In this document: one piece after another, positions 46,024 to 53,834 of the stretch | Position numbering within the stretch: the first letter of the stretch is position 1 | Layout of the letters: each line of letters starts with the position of its first letter | From: Marinobacter halodurans | GTDB lineage: Bacteria > Pseudomonadota > Gammaproteobacteria > Pseudomonadales > Oleiphilaceae | Assembly (NCBI RefSeq): GCF_004327985.1 | Contig: NZ_SJDL01000015.1 | Coordinates: 36,972 to 100,971, forward strand | DNA length: 64,000 nt | Reading direction: 5' to 3' | Translations under genes and position numbers: made by a program | The notes under the pieces: generated by a model | The model's database searches: none | The model's input: the letters and a program-made list of their open reading frames with translations, nothing else | What the model was told of the DNA's origin: nothing

Positions 46024-46854
46024 ATGAGCAATCTCAGCAATACGGTGACGGCCGACTGCACCGTCGACAGCTCCTGTGACGCAATCGAACTGATGATCCA
46101 GCCCAGGGACAGAGACCTTGGCGGCTTTTCCGTGAGACGCGTCCTGCCGACACGGGAACGCCAGATGGTCGGCCCGTGGATCTTTTTTGACCATATGGGG
46201 CCGGCCCGTTTTCCTGCGGGATCCGGCATCAATGTGCGCCCCCATCCCCACATCAACCTTGCTACCGTGACGTATCTGTTCGAGGGCGAAATTCTCCACC
46301 GGGACTCGCTCGGGAGCGTCCAGCCGATTCGCCCGGGCGACATCAACCTGATGGTGGCCGGCAAGGGGATTGTGCATTCCGAACGTGAGCGGCCGGAAGT
46401 CACAGCGACCGACCACCTCTTGCATGGCCTCCAGCTATGGCTGGCTTTGCCTGAGGACAAAGAGGAGGTTGAGCCGGCTTTCCATCATTACCCCAGTGCC
46501 GATATCCCGGCATTGAATGTCGGAGGCGTGCCGGTGCGGGTCATCATGGGATCGGCTTTTGGTGCCACATCGCCGGTGAAGATCCTGTCCGATACGTTGT
46601 ATGTTGAAGCCCACCTGCAGGCGGGGCAGTCGCTACTGTTGCCGGAAGCCAGCGAGCGGGCGGTCTATGTGGCCAGTGGCGCCCTGAAGGCCAAGGAGTC
46701 GGTTATTCCCGAACACTCGATGGCGGTATTCGGACCGCAACCGGGTATTGAGGTGACAGCGACGGAAGAATCCCGTATCGCGCTGATCGGCGGCGAGCCC
46801 TTTACGCCCGATTCATGGAATGGAATTTCGTCTCCAGCAGTAAAGATCGGTTAG
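46024..46854 (+). CDS. Pirin family protein, C-terminus displaced by a frameshift
   Basis: This 276-residue bicupin-type protein has pirin motifs: [12 protein letters not shown] near residue 55, [15 protein letters not shown] near residue 75 and the metal-binding His/Glu set of the first cupin (GKGIVHSER near residue 117). The last 13 residues in this frame do not resemble pirins. The expected ending (EWNFVSSSK to the DEEEFIPLP end) is found in another frame just downstream. A one-base loss near 46810 would explain this. Pirins are cofactor-like or quercetinase-like; no role here is evident. Confidence 0.85.
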   Translation: MSNLSNTVTADCTVDSSCDAIELMIQPRDRDLGGFSVRRVLPTRERQMVGPWIFFDHMGPARFPAGSGINVRPHPHINLATVTYLFEGEILHRDSLGSVQPIRPGDINLMVAGKGIVHSERERPEVTATDHLLHGLQLWLALPEDKEEVEPAFHHYPSADIPALNVGGVPVRVIMGSAFGATSPVKILSDTLYVEAHLQAGQSLLLPEASERAVYVASGALKAKESVIPEHSMAVFGPQPGIEVTATEESRIALIGGEPFTPDSWNGISSPAVKIG

Positions 46855-46940
46855 AGCAGGCCAAGTCGGACTGGAAAGCTGGCCGTTTCCCGCTGGTTCC
46901 CGGAGACGAGGAAGAGTTCATTCCACTGCCGGGAACATGA
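46815..46940 (+). pseudogene. Displaced C-terminal segment of the pirin gene
   Basis: Read from 46815, the sequence gives [20 protein letters not shown] and ends [12 protein letters not shown] before a TGA at 46938. This is the usual pirin C-terminus, in a frame shifted relative to the upstream ORF. With the missing base restored the protein would be about 305 residues. It could be a true mutation or an assembly error. Confidence 0.75.
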
Positions 46941-47015
46941 AGCCGCTTCCTTTGGTTCCACCTGTCAGTGCGAGAAACCGCCAGGCATGTGGAGCCTCAA
47001 CCGGAGAGGCAGGCC

Positions 47016-47474
47016 ATGCAGTTTGAACATGTGGTACAGGTCAACGATCTCACTGACGACAACATTCCCAACATCACCCGGGCACAGCTCTGGGACGGCA
47101 TTGCCCTGAGGGCAACCGAGCCCCATCGCTTCCTGATCGGCTTGGACGAGTTCGACCTCGAATGGCAGTCCAAAGACCAGCTCAAACGGCGGCTGGAATT
47201 GCCCGGGGTCGTGGTGCACGACGTGGTCACCTTCGACGAGCCGCATAGCGTGCAGTACGACATCATTCCGACGGTTGAAGTCGCCGGGGGCAGCCTGACG
47301 ATGACCATCGAGGAGCCGGAACCCGACGCCCTGTTCGTGCGCTTTCGCTACTGGGCCCGGTATGTGGAGGATATGGGCGAAGAGCTGCCTTATGATCTGT
47401 TCGTCCAACAGGCCTATATCGCCACGGATATCGACACGATCCGGATCATCCGGGACCGCGTGACGCTCAATTAG
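47016..47474 (+). CDS. SRPBCC/DUF1857 (AtaL-like) protein
   Basis: This 152-residue protein starts MQFEHVVQVND and contains LTDDNIPNITRAQLWDGI and VVVHDVVTFDE, features of the AtaL-like DUF1857 group of START/SRPBCC folds. These bind hydrophobic ligands; the ligand is unknown. The start at 47016 has CCGGAGAGG upstream and is preferred over 46968. The sequence between it and the pirin debris is not coding. Confidence 0.8.
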   Translation: MQFEHVVQVNDLTDDNIPNITRAQLWDGIALRATEPHRFLIGLDEFDLEWQSKDQLKRRLELPGVVVHDVVTFDEPHSVQYDIIPTVEVAGGSLTMTIEEPEPDALFVRFRYWARYVEDMGEELPYDLFVQQAYIATDIDTIRIIRDRVTLN

Positions 47475-47513
47475 GCGGTGGCTAATCAGGCGCCAGACAG
47501 GGCTCCGCAATTG

Positions 47514-47640
47514 TTACCGGGTGTTCTCGGGAACCTGGAAGTCCACGTCGTCCAGGGATTCCGACAGGAAGTCCAGGAAGGCCCTGATGGCGGGCAGCAG
47601 TCCCCGGCGTGTTGCCGGGGTCGTCACGGATGTTTGCGTT
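47514..47640 (-). pseudogene. C-terminal stub of a LysR-type regulator
   Basis: On the minus strand about 40 codons end in LLPAIRAFLDFLSESLDD and a TAA at 47514-47516. That is the usual end of LysR regulators (LPAxRAFxDFL). No upstream DNA-binding domain is found, and the adjacent flavin reductase gene lies where the rest would be. It is likely the remains of a regulator once divergent from that gene. Confidence 0.5.
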
Positions 47641-47730
47641 GCATTCCTGACGCTGTCTGCCTATGCCAGTGCCGGGCGCATCGTCACTGCGTTCGCTCTT
47701 TGCAAATGCCAGAAACCTAAGGAGAAGACG

Positions 47731-48300
47731 ATGAGCCTCAAACTCCAGATCATCATCTGCAGCACCCGACCGGGCCGCGTGGGGCCTGCCGTCGCCAACT
47801 GGTTCCACGGGTTTGCGCAAAGCCAGGGCCTGTTTGACTGCGAACTGGTCGACCTGGCCGATTTCCAGTTGCCGGTCTACGATGAGCCGAACCACCCCCG
47901 CATGCAGAAATACGAACACGACCATACCAAGGCCTGGTCCCGAAGTGTCGCCAAGGCCGACGCCTATATTTTCGTCCTCCCTGAATACAACTTCTGTCCG
48001 CCGCCATCTTTCACAAACGCCCTGGATTACGTCTACTCGGAATGGAATTACAAACCCGCAGGATTTGTCAGCTACGGTGGTGTTTCCGGCGGGTTGCGGT
48101 CAGCCCAACTGGCCAAGCAATGGGTGACGGCAGTCAAGATGATGCCGATGTTTGAAGGGGTAACGGTTCAAATGCCCTGGACGCTGATCGGCGAGGACGG
48201 CCGGTTCCAGGCCAACGAACACCACGAGGATTCGGGCGAGGCCCTGCTCAAGGAGCTTCTGAAATGGGCGGAAGCGATGAAGCCGATGCGCAGTCGCTGA
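47731..48300 (+). CDS. NADPH-dependent FMN reductase-like flavoprotein
   Basis: This 189-residue flavodoxin-like protein begins LKLQIIICSTRPGRVGPAVA, the FMN phosphate-binding loop, and has VLPEYNFCPPPSFTNALDYV near residue 85, matching the PEYN motif of the NAD(P)H-dependent FMN reductase/quinone reductase family. The start is set by AAGGAGAAGACG. It probably reduces quinones or azo compounds. A LysR stub lies upstream on the other strand. Confidence 0.88.
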   Translation: MSLKLQIIICSTRPGRVGPAVANWFHGFAQSQGLFDCELVDLADFQLPVYDEPNHPRMQKYEHDHTKAWSRSVAKADAYIFVLPEYNFCPPPSFTNALDYVYSEWNYKPAGFVSYGGVSGGLRSAQLAKQWVTAVKMMPMFEGVTVQMPWTLIGEDGRFQANEHHEDSGEALLKELLKWAEAMKPMRSR

Positions 48301-48388
48301 TCGTCGCGCGCATGGCCCCATAAGCCTATAGCCAATTGCCCGATACTGCCCCGCGATGACGCTGGACGGTATCGGGCGGAAATGAACC

Positions 48389-48826
48389 TTATTCCACTTT
48401 GCCGCCGCCCGGCGCAACCAGGTACCACTCGGAGCCAAAGCCGTGTACATCCTGACCGTTTACATCGCCGGGTTTGGAATCCTTGACGAAGTAGTACAGC
48501 GGCCAGCCACCATATGTCACCTGCGTTGTGCCGTCGGCTCGCTGGACCGTCGAGATAGCGCCCGAATCGACGTCACCCATCGCTTTGGGATTGCCATCCG
48601 TTAGCAGCGGCGGCCAGGCGCCTGCACAGGCGTCTTTGCAGTGACTGGTCCCATCTTCATCCGCCTCGAACAGATAGAGGCTGCGTCCTTCACCATCCAC
48701 CAGGTAGGTGCCCAACTGATCGTTGACGCTGGTATTGAGAGTGGGGGAATCTGCCAGGGCAGCACCGGACAGGGTGAGGAACCCACCCAGGCCCAGAATA
48801 AGCAGGGGGTTTTGATTCACTTTCAT
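48389..48826 (-). CDS. COG4315-type secreted protein
   Basis: This 145-residue protein has a signal peptide (Lys near the start, hydrophobic core, cleavage after ALA at residue 25). Two repeats of the Y-x-(F/W/Y)-xx-D pattern follow: YLVDGEGRSLYLFEADEDG and GGWPLYYFVKDSKPGD. Two cysteines in SHCKDACAGAWPP may form a disulfide. It belongs to a family of periplasmic proteins of unknown function, often near redox genes. Confidence 0.88.
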   Translation of the reverse strand: MKVNQNPLLILGLGGFLTLSGAALADSPTLNTSVNDQLGTYLVDGEGRSLYLFEADEDGTSHCKDACAGAWPPLLTDGNPKAMGDVDSGAISTVQRADGTTQVTYGGWPLYYFVKDSKPGDVNGQDVHGFGSEWYLVAPGGGKVE

Positions 48827-49222
48827 ATGCCCTCCGAGAACAATGAAGTGACTTTTTCACGGTAGCACCGCATCCGGACCGTTACCAGTATAGGGGCCGT
48901 CTGGAGTGCGGTGCCATCCTCCGTAGGGGTATCTGCCAGGAAGCACAGCACCATAGCGGGATCCGGCGCACTTCCAGGTTCGGGTTACGCACCTGCTTGA
49001 TGTCGATGCCAATCAAGCCAGACGGACACCGACATGCCCAGATCAGGTGTATCAGCCTGTTTTGCACTCGGCCCGGTTGCTATTGGGAGGGCGGCGTATG
49101 AACCTGAACGTGAACAATACCTGATTGCGACACCGTTGATCGCTGATTACCGGAGGGGGGGGTGGCCCTGCACGGTTATCGCTACGACTGAAACGGCCGT
49201 CAAAGCAAGGAGGACAAGCGGC
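48827..49222. other. Gene-free stretch upstream of the CapA-like gene
   Basis: These 396 bp contain no supported gene. The frame from 49034 continuous with the CapA-like gene lacks a ribosome site and family similarity. A run of eight G lies at 49155-49162. Confidence 0.55.
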
Positions 49223-50314
49223 ATGCGTCTTATGCTATGCGGGGATGTCATGACCGGTCGGGGGATCGACCAGATCATGCCTCAATCCGTCGATCCGGTC
49301 CTGTTCGAGTCTTTCGTGCGATCGGCCCAGGATTACATCACCCTGGCGGAACAGCGTCATGGCCCCATTCCCCGTCAGGTCGGTCCTGAATACATCTGGG
49401 GCGATGCGCTGCCATTGATTCGGGAAATGGCCCCCGATGTCCGGATTGCCAACCTGGAAACAGCGGTCACCACGAGCGATGATCGCCAGCCCAAAGGGAT
49501 CCACTATCGGATGCATCCGGCCAATGTGGCCTGCCTGCAGGCGGCGCAACTGGATATCTGCACCCTGGCCAATAACCATGTCCTGGATTGGGGGGAAGGC
49601 GGGCTGGTGGAGACACTGGCCGTCCTGCGGGACGCTGGCATCGGGACCGCGGGGGCAGGCAGGGATCTCGGCGAAGCATCGGCGCCAACCGTGCGGCCCG
49701 CTGGCCGGGGGCGGGTACTGGTCTGTGCCGGCGGCCATGACAGCAGTGGCATTGATCCCGCCTGGGCTGCCGGTTCCCATCAGCCCGGAGTCTGTTTACT
49801 TCGTGATTATTCGCCACGAACCACAGCGGACGTCAGGCGGGCTATCCAAGCGCGGCGTCGGGAAGACGATGTGGTCGTCTTTTCAGTCCACTGGGGCGGG
49901 AATTGGGGATACTCGGTGCCGGAAGCGCATCGGGCATTCGCTCACAGGCTGATCGATGAAGCCTGCGCGGATATCGTCTTCGGCCATTCCTCCCATCACC
50001 CCATGGGCGTCGAGATCTATCGCAATAAGCTGATTCTCTATGGCTGCGGGGACCTGATCAATGATTACGAGGGCATTTCGGGATACGAGGCCTTTCGTCC
50101 CAATCTGCGAGTCATCTATTTTCCCGAGCTTGATGAGCGTGGCGACCTTCAGCGTCTTGATATGGCCGTACTGGAAACCGGTGGCTTCACGCTGCATCGC
50201 CCGGCGGAGGGGCATGTGGACTGGCTGGGCGATCGGCTGGCCGTTGCCAGTCGGGCCTTTGGGCCGGTCAGTATCCGAAACAGCGGCAATGGCATGCTTG
50301 AACTGACTGGATAG
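49223..50314 (+). CDS. CapA family (poly-gamma-glutamate synthesis-like) metallophosphatase
   Basis: This 363-residue protein starts MRLMLCGDVMTGRGID, the GD metal-binding motif of the calcineurin-like CapA fold. NLETAVTT near residue 78, NNHVLDWGEGG near 116, SVHWGGNWGY near 222 and GHSSHHPMGVE near 256 follow in the family's order. There is no signal peptide or membrane anchor. The start is fixed by AAGGAGGACAAGCGGC. No other capsule genes are nearby, so its substrate is unknown. Confidence 0.9.
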   Translation: MRLMLCGDVMTGRGIDQIMPQSVDPVLFESFVRSAQDYITLAEQRHGPIPRQVGPEYIWGDALPLIREMAPDVRIANLETAVTTSDDRQPKGIHYRMHPANVACLQAAQLDICTLANNHVLDWGEGGLVETLAVLRDAGIGTAGAGRDLGEASAPTVRPAGRGRVLVCAGGHDSSGIDPAWAAGSHQPGVCLLRDYSPRTTADVRRAIQARRREDDVVVFSVHWGGNWGYSVPEAHRAFAHRLIDEACADIVFGHSSHHPMGVEIYRNKLILYGCGDLINDYEGISGYEAFRPNLRVIYFPELDERGDLQRLDMAVLETGGFTLHRPAEGHVDWLGDRLAVASRAFGPVSIRNSGNGMLELTG

Positions 50315-50320
50315 GGCAAC

Positions 50321-50425
50321 GCGAACCGTGTTTCCGGCGCCACCCATCTGTTCGAGGAGCCGGGCAAGGTCGAACAGGTGAGTGAACAGGCCGGCGCCTG
50401 GTCGCCGATAATGGTGAGCGTTTGA
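50321..50425 (+). pseudogene. C-terminal stub of an alpha/beta hydrolase (dienelactone hydrolase-like)
   Basis: From 50321 the sequence reads NANRVSGATHLFEEPGKVEQ and stops with TGA at 50423. PGATHLFEEPG-type endings, with the catalytic His, are typical of dienelactone hydrolase-like proteins that are often fused to phosphoribosyltransferases. No upstream part survives. The rest of the gap to 50638 holds nothing I can name. Confidence 0.45.
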
Positions 50426-50638
50426 TCGGCGATGAATGGCCGGATGTCTATCATAACCCGGAATGCCTTAGGCGGCTGGCGCAAGGCGATTCGGGGCGCA
50501 CTTCCTGCCTACTTCCTTCCAACCCATAAAAAAGTGGAGAGTCTTCAGGCGGTTATCAATGGCGACGGAAGCGTGGTAGTTTTAACGCAGGATATTGTCT
50601 GCGGACATCACAAAACCTGAAACGGGCGAGTAGACCTT

Positions 50639-52102
50639 ATGAATGTGATCATCATTGGTGCGGGCATCATGGGAACCACGTTTGCCACCCTGGCAAAGGA
50701 GCTGGCACCCGAACTGGATGTCACGATCCTGGAAAGGCTGGACGGTCCCGGTGGTGGAAACTCCTGGATTTTCAACAATGCAGGCACGGGACATGAAGCC
50801 AATTGTGAGCTCAACTACACCCCCGTGGATGAAGAGGTCATCTCGGTCGAAAAAGCCCTGAAGATCCACGCCCAGTTCAACGTGGCGAAACAGTTCTGGG
50901 CGTACCTGATCAAGAAGGGCGCCATCAAGGATCCCAGGTCGTTCATCAACCAAACCAAACACTGCACGATAGTGCCCGAACCGGCCATCGACGAACTGCG
51001 ACTGCGTTTCAAGGAAATGTCCGCCCATCATTTCTTCGAGCAGATGCAGTATTCCGAGGATTTTGACGAAATAAAACGCTGGATTCCTTACTTGATGGAG
51101 GGAAGGCCCCAGCAGCAGAAAATGGCGGCCACCGTTATCGAAACCGGCACCGACGTCAATTTCGGGGCCCTGACGGAACAAATGGCAACCTACGCCACCG
51201 AGCATCTTGGCGTAAAAATCGAATACGGCACCCACGTCAAGCGCGTGCATCGCAGCCCATCCGGAAGTTGGCTGGTGGAGACGGAGCAGGGTGGTCAGTC
51301 GGTTCGGCACAAGGCCGACGTCCTCTTCGTCGGTGCCGGTGGTGGCGCATTTCCCATCCTCAAGAAAAGCCACTTGCCGTTCGGCAGTCGATTTACCGGT
51401 TTTCCCGTAGGCGGGCGATTCCTGCAGGCGCCGATCACGAAGGAACAAGCGGCCCGTTACCGCGCCAAGACCTATGGCAAAGCGAAAGTGGGCGCTCCTC
51501 CGATGTCCGTGCCGCATCTGGATCTGCGGGTGGCGGATGGCCAATACTACTTGCTGTTCGGTCCGTTCGCGTCTTTCAAGCCGGTACTTGAGAAAGGCCG
51601 CGGGTTCCTCGATTACCTCGCCTCGATGCGCCTGCATGACATTCCCGGGTTGCTCAACGTCGCCATCGAGCATTTCCCGCTGGTGAAGTATCTCGTGTCA
51701 GAGACCTTTAAGGGCGAGAAAAGCATGCTTGAAGAGCTGGAAGAGTTCGCGCCCGGCATGAGTAAGAAGTTCCAGTGGAAGCAGCTTATAGCTGGCCAGC
51801 GCGTGCAGATTATCCGGGACGGCGATTTGCAGATGGGCACGGAGATCCTTGTGTCCAGCGACAAAACCTATGGCACGTTACTCGGGGCATCGCCCGGCGC
51901 CTCGGTATCGCCCGAAGTGATGCTGCGCTGCCTCGAGCAATTGCTGCCCGCCCTCTTCAAGAAAGAGGCGGCCCAGGCGAAACTGAAAGAGATGTTTCCC
52001 GAGGACGACCTGGAGACGCTGATCAATCAGCCCGATCGTTACCGTGAAATTCGGGATGCCGTTAACGGGACGTTGGGGATCAAACGGACCATGGCGGAAT
52101 AA
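50639..52102 (+). CDS. mqo: Malate:quinone oxidoreductase
   Basis: This 487-residue FAD enzyme oxidises malate to oxaloacetate and reduces quinone. It opens MNVIIIGAGIMGTTFATLA, has GPGGGNSWIFNNAGTGHEANCELNY in part near residue 37-60, VLFVGAGGGAFPILKKS near 228 and FPVGGRF near 255, all in Mqo order. There is no clear ribosome site beyond AGTAGACC. It is a single gene followed by an overlapping short inverted repeat (TAAAGCC/GGCTTTA). Confidence 0.93.
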   Translation: MNVIIIGAGIMGTTFATLAKELAPELDVTILERLDGPGGGNSWIFNNAGTGHEANCELNYTPVDEEVISVEKALKIHAQFNVAKQFWAYLIKKGAIKDPRSFINQTKHCTIVPEPAIDELRLRFKEMSAHHFFEQMQYSEDFDEIKRWIPYLMEGRPQQQKMAATVIETGTDVNFGALTEQMATYATEHLGVKIEYGTHVKRVHRSPSGSWLVETEQGGQSVRHKADVLFVGAGGGAFPILKKSHLPFGSRFTGFPVGGRFLQAPITKEQAARYRAKTYGKAKVGAPPMSVPHLDLRVADGQYYLLFGPFASFKPVLEKGRGFLDYLASMRLHDIPGLLNVAIEHFPLVKYLVSETFKGEKSMLEELEEFAPGMSKKFQWKQLIAGQRVQIIRDGDLQMGTEILVSSDKTYGTLLGASPGASVSPEVMLRCLEQLLPALFKKEAAQAKLKEMFPEDDLETLINQPDRYREIRDAVNGTLGIKRTMAE

Positions 52103-52126
52103 AGCCGAGGGCTTTAGTTAGCAAGA

Positions 52127-52430
52127 TCACGCCTGAGTGGCTCCGTGGATCGGGCCGCTCCCTGGGAGCGTGTAGTAAGCCCAGCGCCTCTCTCCATGCC
52201 GTTCCAACCGTACGTCTCGTAGCAGTTTTTTCAGTAGGTAGGCGGCACGGTTGTGGGAGGCGTCCATTACCCTCTAGGCCGAAGAGTTATCCAGTCGGCC
52301 TTGCTTGTGAACATCGTCCAGCAGCAGTTGTTCATCGTGTTCGGTTGGCTTTACGCCGGGAGAGGAGGCCGCTTGTGAAGAAATCTGGCGGTCGGCGCCG
52401 AGAGTGATGAAATGCAGAAAAATCCAGACA
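52127..52430 (-). pseudogene. Winged-helix C-terminal remnant with an in-frame stop
   Basis: On the minus strand one frame reads EQLLLDDVHKQGRLDNSSA, a TAG, then RVMDASHNRAAYLLKKLLRD and GERRWAYYTLP before TGA at 52127-52129. This resembles the C-terminal winged helix of Fic or AlbA_2-type ATP-binding proteins. The TAG and the lack of an upstream gene mark it as debris at the left edge of the accessory island. The rest of 52103-52715 holds only the promoter of the next gene. Confidence 0.5.
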
Positions 52431-52715
52431 TTCCGGCAAAGTCGCCCCTTGATTGTGAATTGCTCCGAAGGTCACGGCCCTGTCTATGCGAAGCGGGCGG
52501 GAGCTTGACCCTCTGCAGATTTGGGTCCACATTGATTAATTATTGAACGCCCAGGTTGGCAACGGAGGCTTCCTGTCATGGGCTCATGGAATATCTCTTC
52601 CCCTCAAGCGAGCAATGGTGAGCGAGTCGCTGCTCCACCATACCCACCACCCGAGAGCGTTCGTGTCTTTAAGGGCGTACTCATGCTTTGTTCGCTCATT
52701 TCCTAGGAGCGACAC

Positions 52716-53831
52716 ATGTCAAACGAAACCGTCTTCAAGTTTGTTTCTTTGCGGGCCCCGGTCCCAGCAAGTTCCGGAGTTGAAGAGTCATCCATGCCCA
52801 TTCCCGCGCCTGAAGGCTCAACAGAACCGTTGGAAAAGCTTGTGAGTGCGGCGGACCAGAAGCTTCCATTTCGTGATCGTCTTCGCAACGCGTCTGATGC
52901 CTTTATCGGGCAGGGGGCTTACTTTCTTTATCGACTGGATAGCGCACCGCGTACGTGGCTGACCGATGTTGAAAGTTTGGTTCGGGATAAAACCGTAGCT
53001 GCGGACGAATTCAAGAATCGGGCCGATGCGTTACTGGAGCAGCTAGCCACTCCTAATGACAGTTTTCCGGAAGGGTGGAGCAGTGCTCCATTGGTGAACC
53101 AGGTATGGAGCAGTTACTGCGCAAGTTTGTTTGCCAGTCGTGATTATGGGCGCCAAAGTCGAGCCTTACTGCAAATTATTCGTCTGATTTACGGTGTTGA
53201 ACGTGCCTCCGATCCAGGGTTCAGCATAGCGGAACTCGACCTGGGAGCACGGAGAGCTGCCATTCCTGCCGGATTAACGGATGCCAATACGAAGCAGGCT
53301 TCCAGTGCACATCTTGCTTCCGGCATAGATGACTCGCCGCCGGTCTCAGGCCAGCCTTCTGTATCCACCAACAGTCACGTCCAGGCAGCGGAAGAGGTGC
53401 GAGAGCTTGTCGAAGCGCTTGGTGCGGTCCGGACGGCCGTAAAGGCTCGTAGGAGACGATTGGTGGAATCCACGCAACGCGCGTTTGCAGACGAGGGCCA
53501 GCAACTACGAGAGGAGGCGATCGAAGAGAGGGGCCAGAAAACCAAGTCTAAAACGGTTATTGGCTTAACCCACGTGGTCAGGGGGGCGGCATCAACCAAG
53601 GTGCACGAGTTAGCTGAAGATGACATCAAGGACCCAGCGGTACGGGAGATCCTTCGCCGTTTCAGGCTGGATGTGAACGGTGATGCACTGGTCTTGATGA
53701 GCCTGCTGAATGAACTCATCACCAGCAAGATGTCTGAGGCTGCACACCATAACACGCGCGAAGCCATTGCCTGGGAAAAAGGCGCGTTTGTCCGCATTCG
53801 CCGAAAGGTAAGACAGCTCAAGCAGGAGTGA
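52716..53831 (+). CDS. Unknown protein, first gene of the putative conflict cluster
   Basis: This 371-residue protein is not recognised. The first 45 residues are low-complexity and Pro/Ser-rich. Residues 50-160 look like a helical domain containing GAYFLYRLDSAPRTWLTDVE. A Ser/Thr/Pro-rich linker occupies about 175-225. Residues 225-371 are strongly charged and probably coiled coil (EVRELVEALGAVRTAVKARR; ERGQKTKSKTVIG). It has no signal peptide or membrane segment. AGGAG precedes the ATG. The next gene begins three bases after its stop with its ribosome site inside this gene, so the two are coupled. Confidence 0.7.
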   Translation: MSNETVFKFVSLRAPVPASSGVEESSMPIPAPEGSTEPLEKLVSAADQKLPFRDRLRNASDAFIGQGAYFLYRLDSAPRTWLTDVESLVRDKTVAADEFKNRADALLEQLATPNDSFPEGWSSAPLVNQVWSSYCASLFASRDYGRQSRALLQIIRLIYGVERASDPGFSIAELDLGARRAAIPAGLTDANTKQASSAHLASGIDDSPPVSGQPSVSTNSHVQAAEEVRELVEALGAVRTAVKARRRRLVESTQRAFADEGQQLREEAIEERGQKTKSKTVIGLTHVVRGAASTKVHELAEDDIKDPAVREILRRFRLDVNGDALVLMSLLNELITSKMSEAAHHNTREAIAWEKGAFVRIRRKVRQLKQE

Positions 53832-53834
53832 TTC

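Noticed and set aside
49155..49162. G8 run as a phase-variation tract
   Set aside because: It lies outside any supported coding frame and not between recognisable promoter elements.
49034..49222. Upstream extension of the CapA-like protein
   Set aside because: The frame is open, but a near-perfect AAGGAGG precedes the internal ATG at 49223, where the family's N-terminal metal motif begins.
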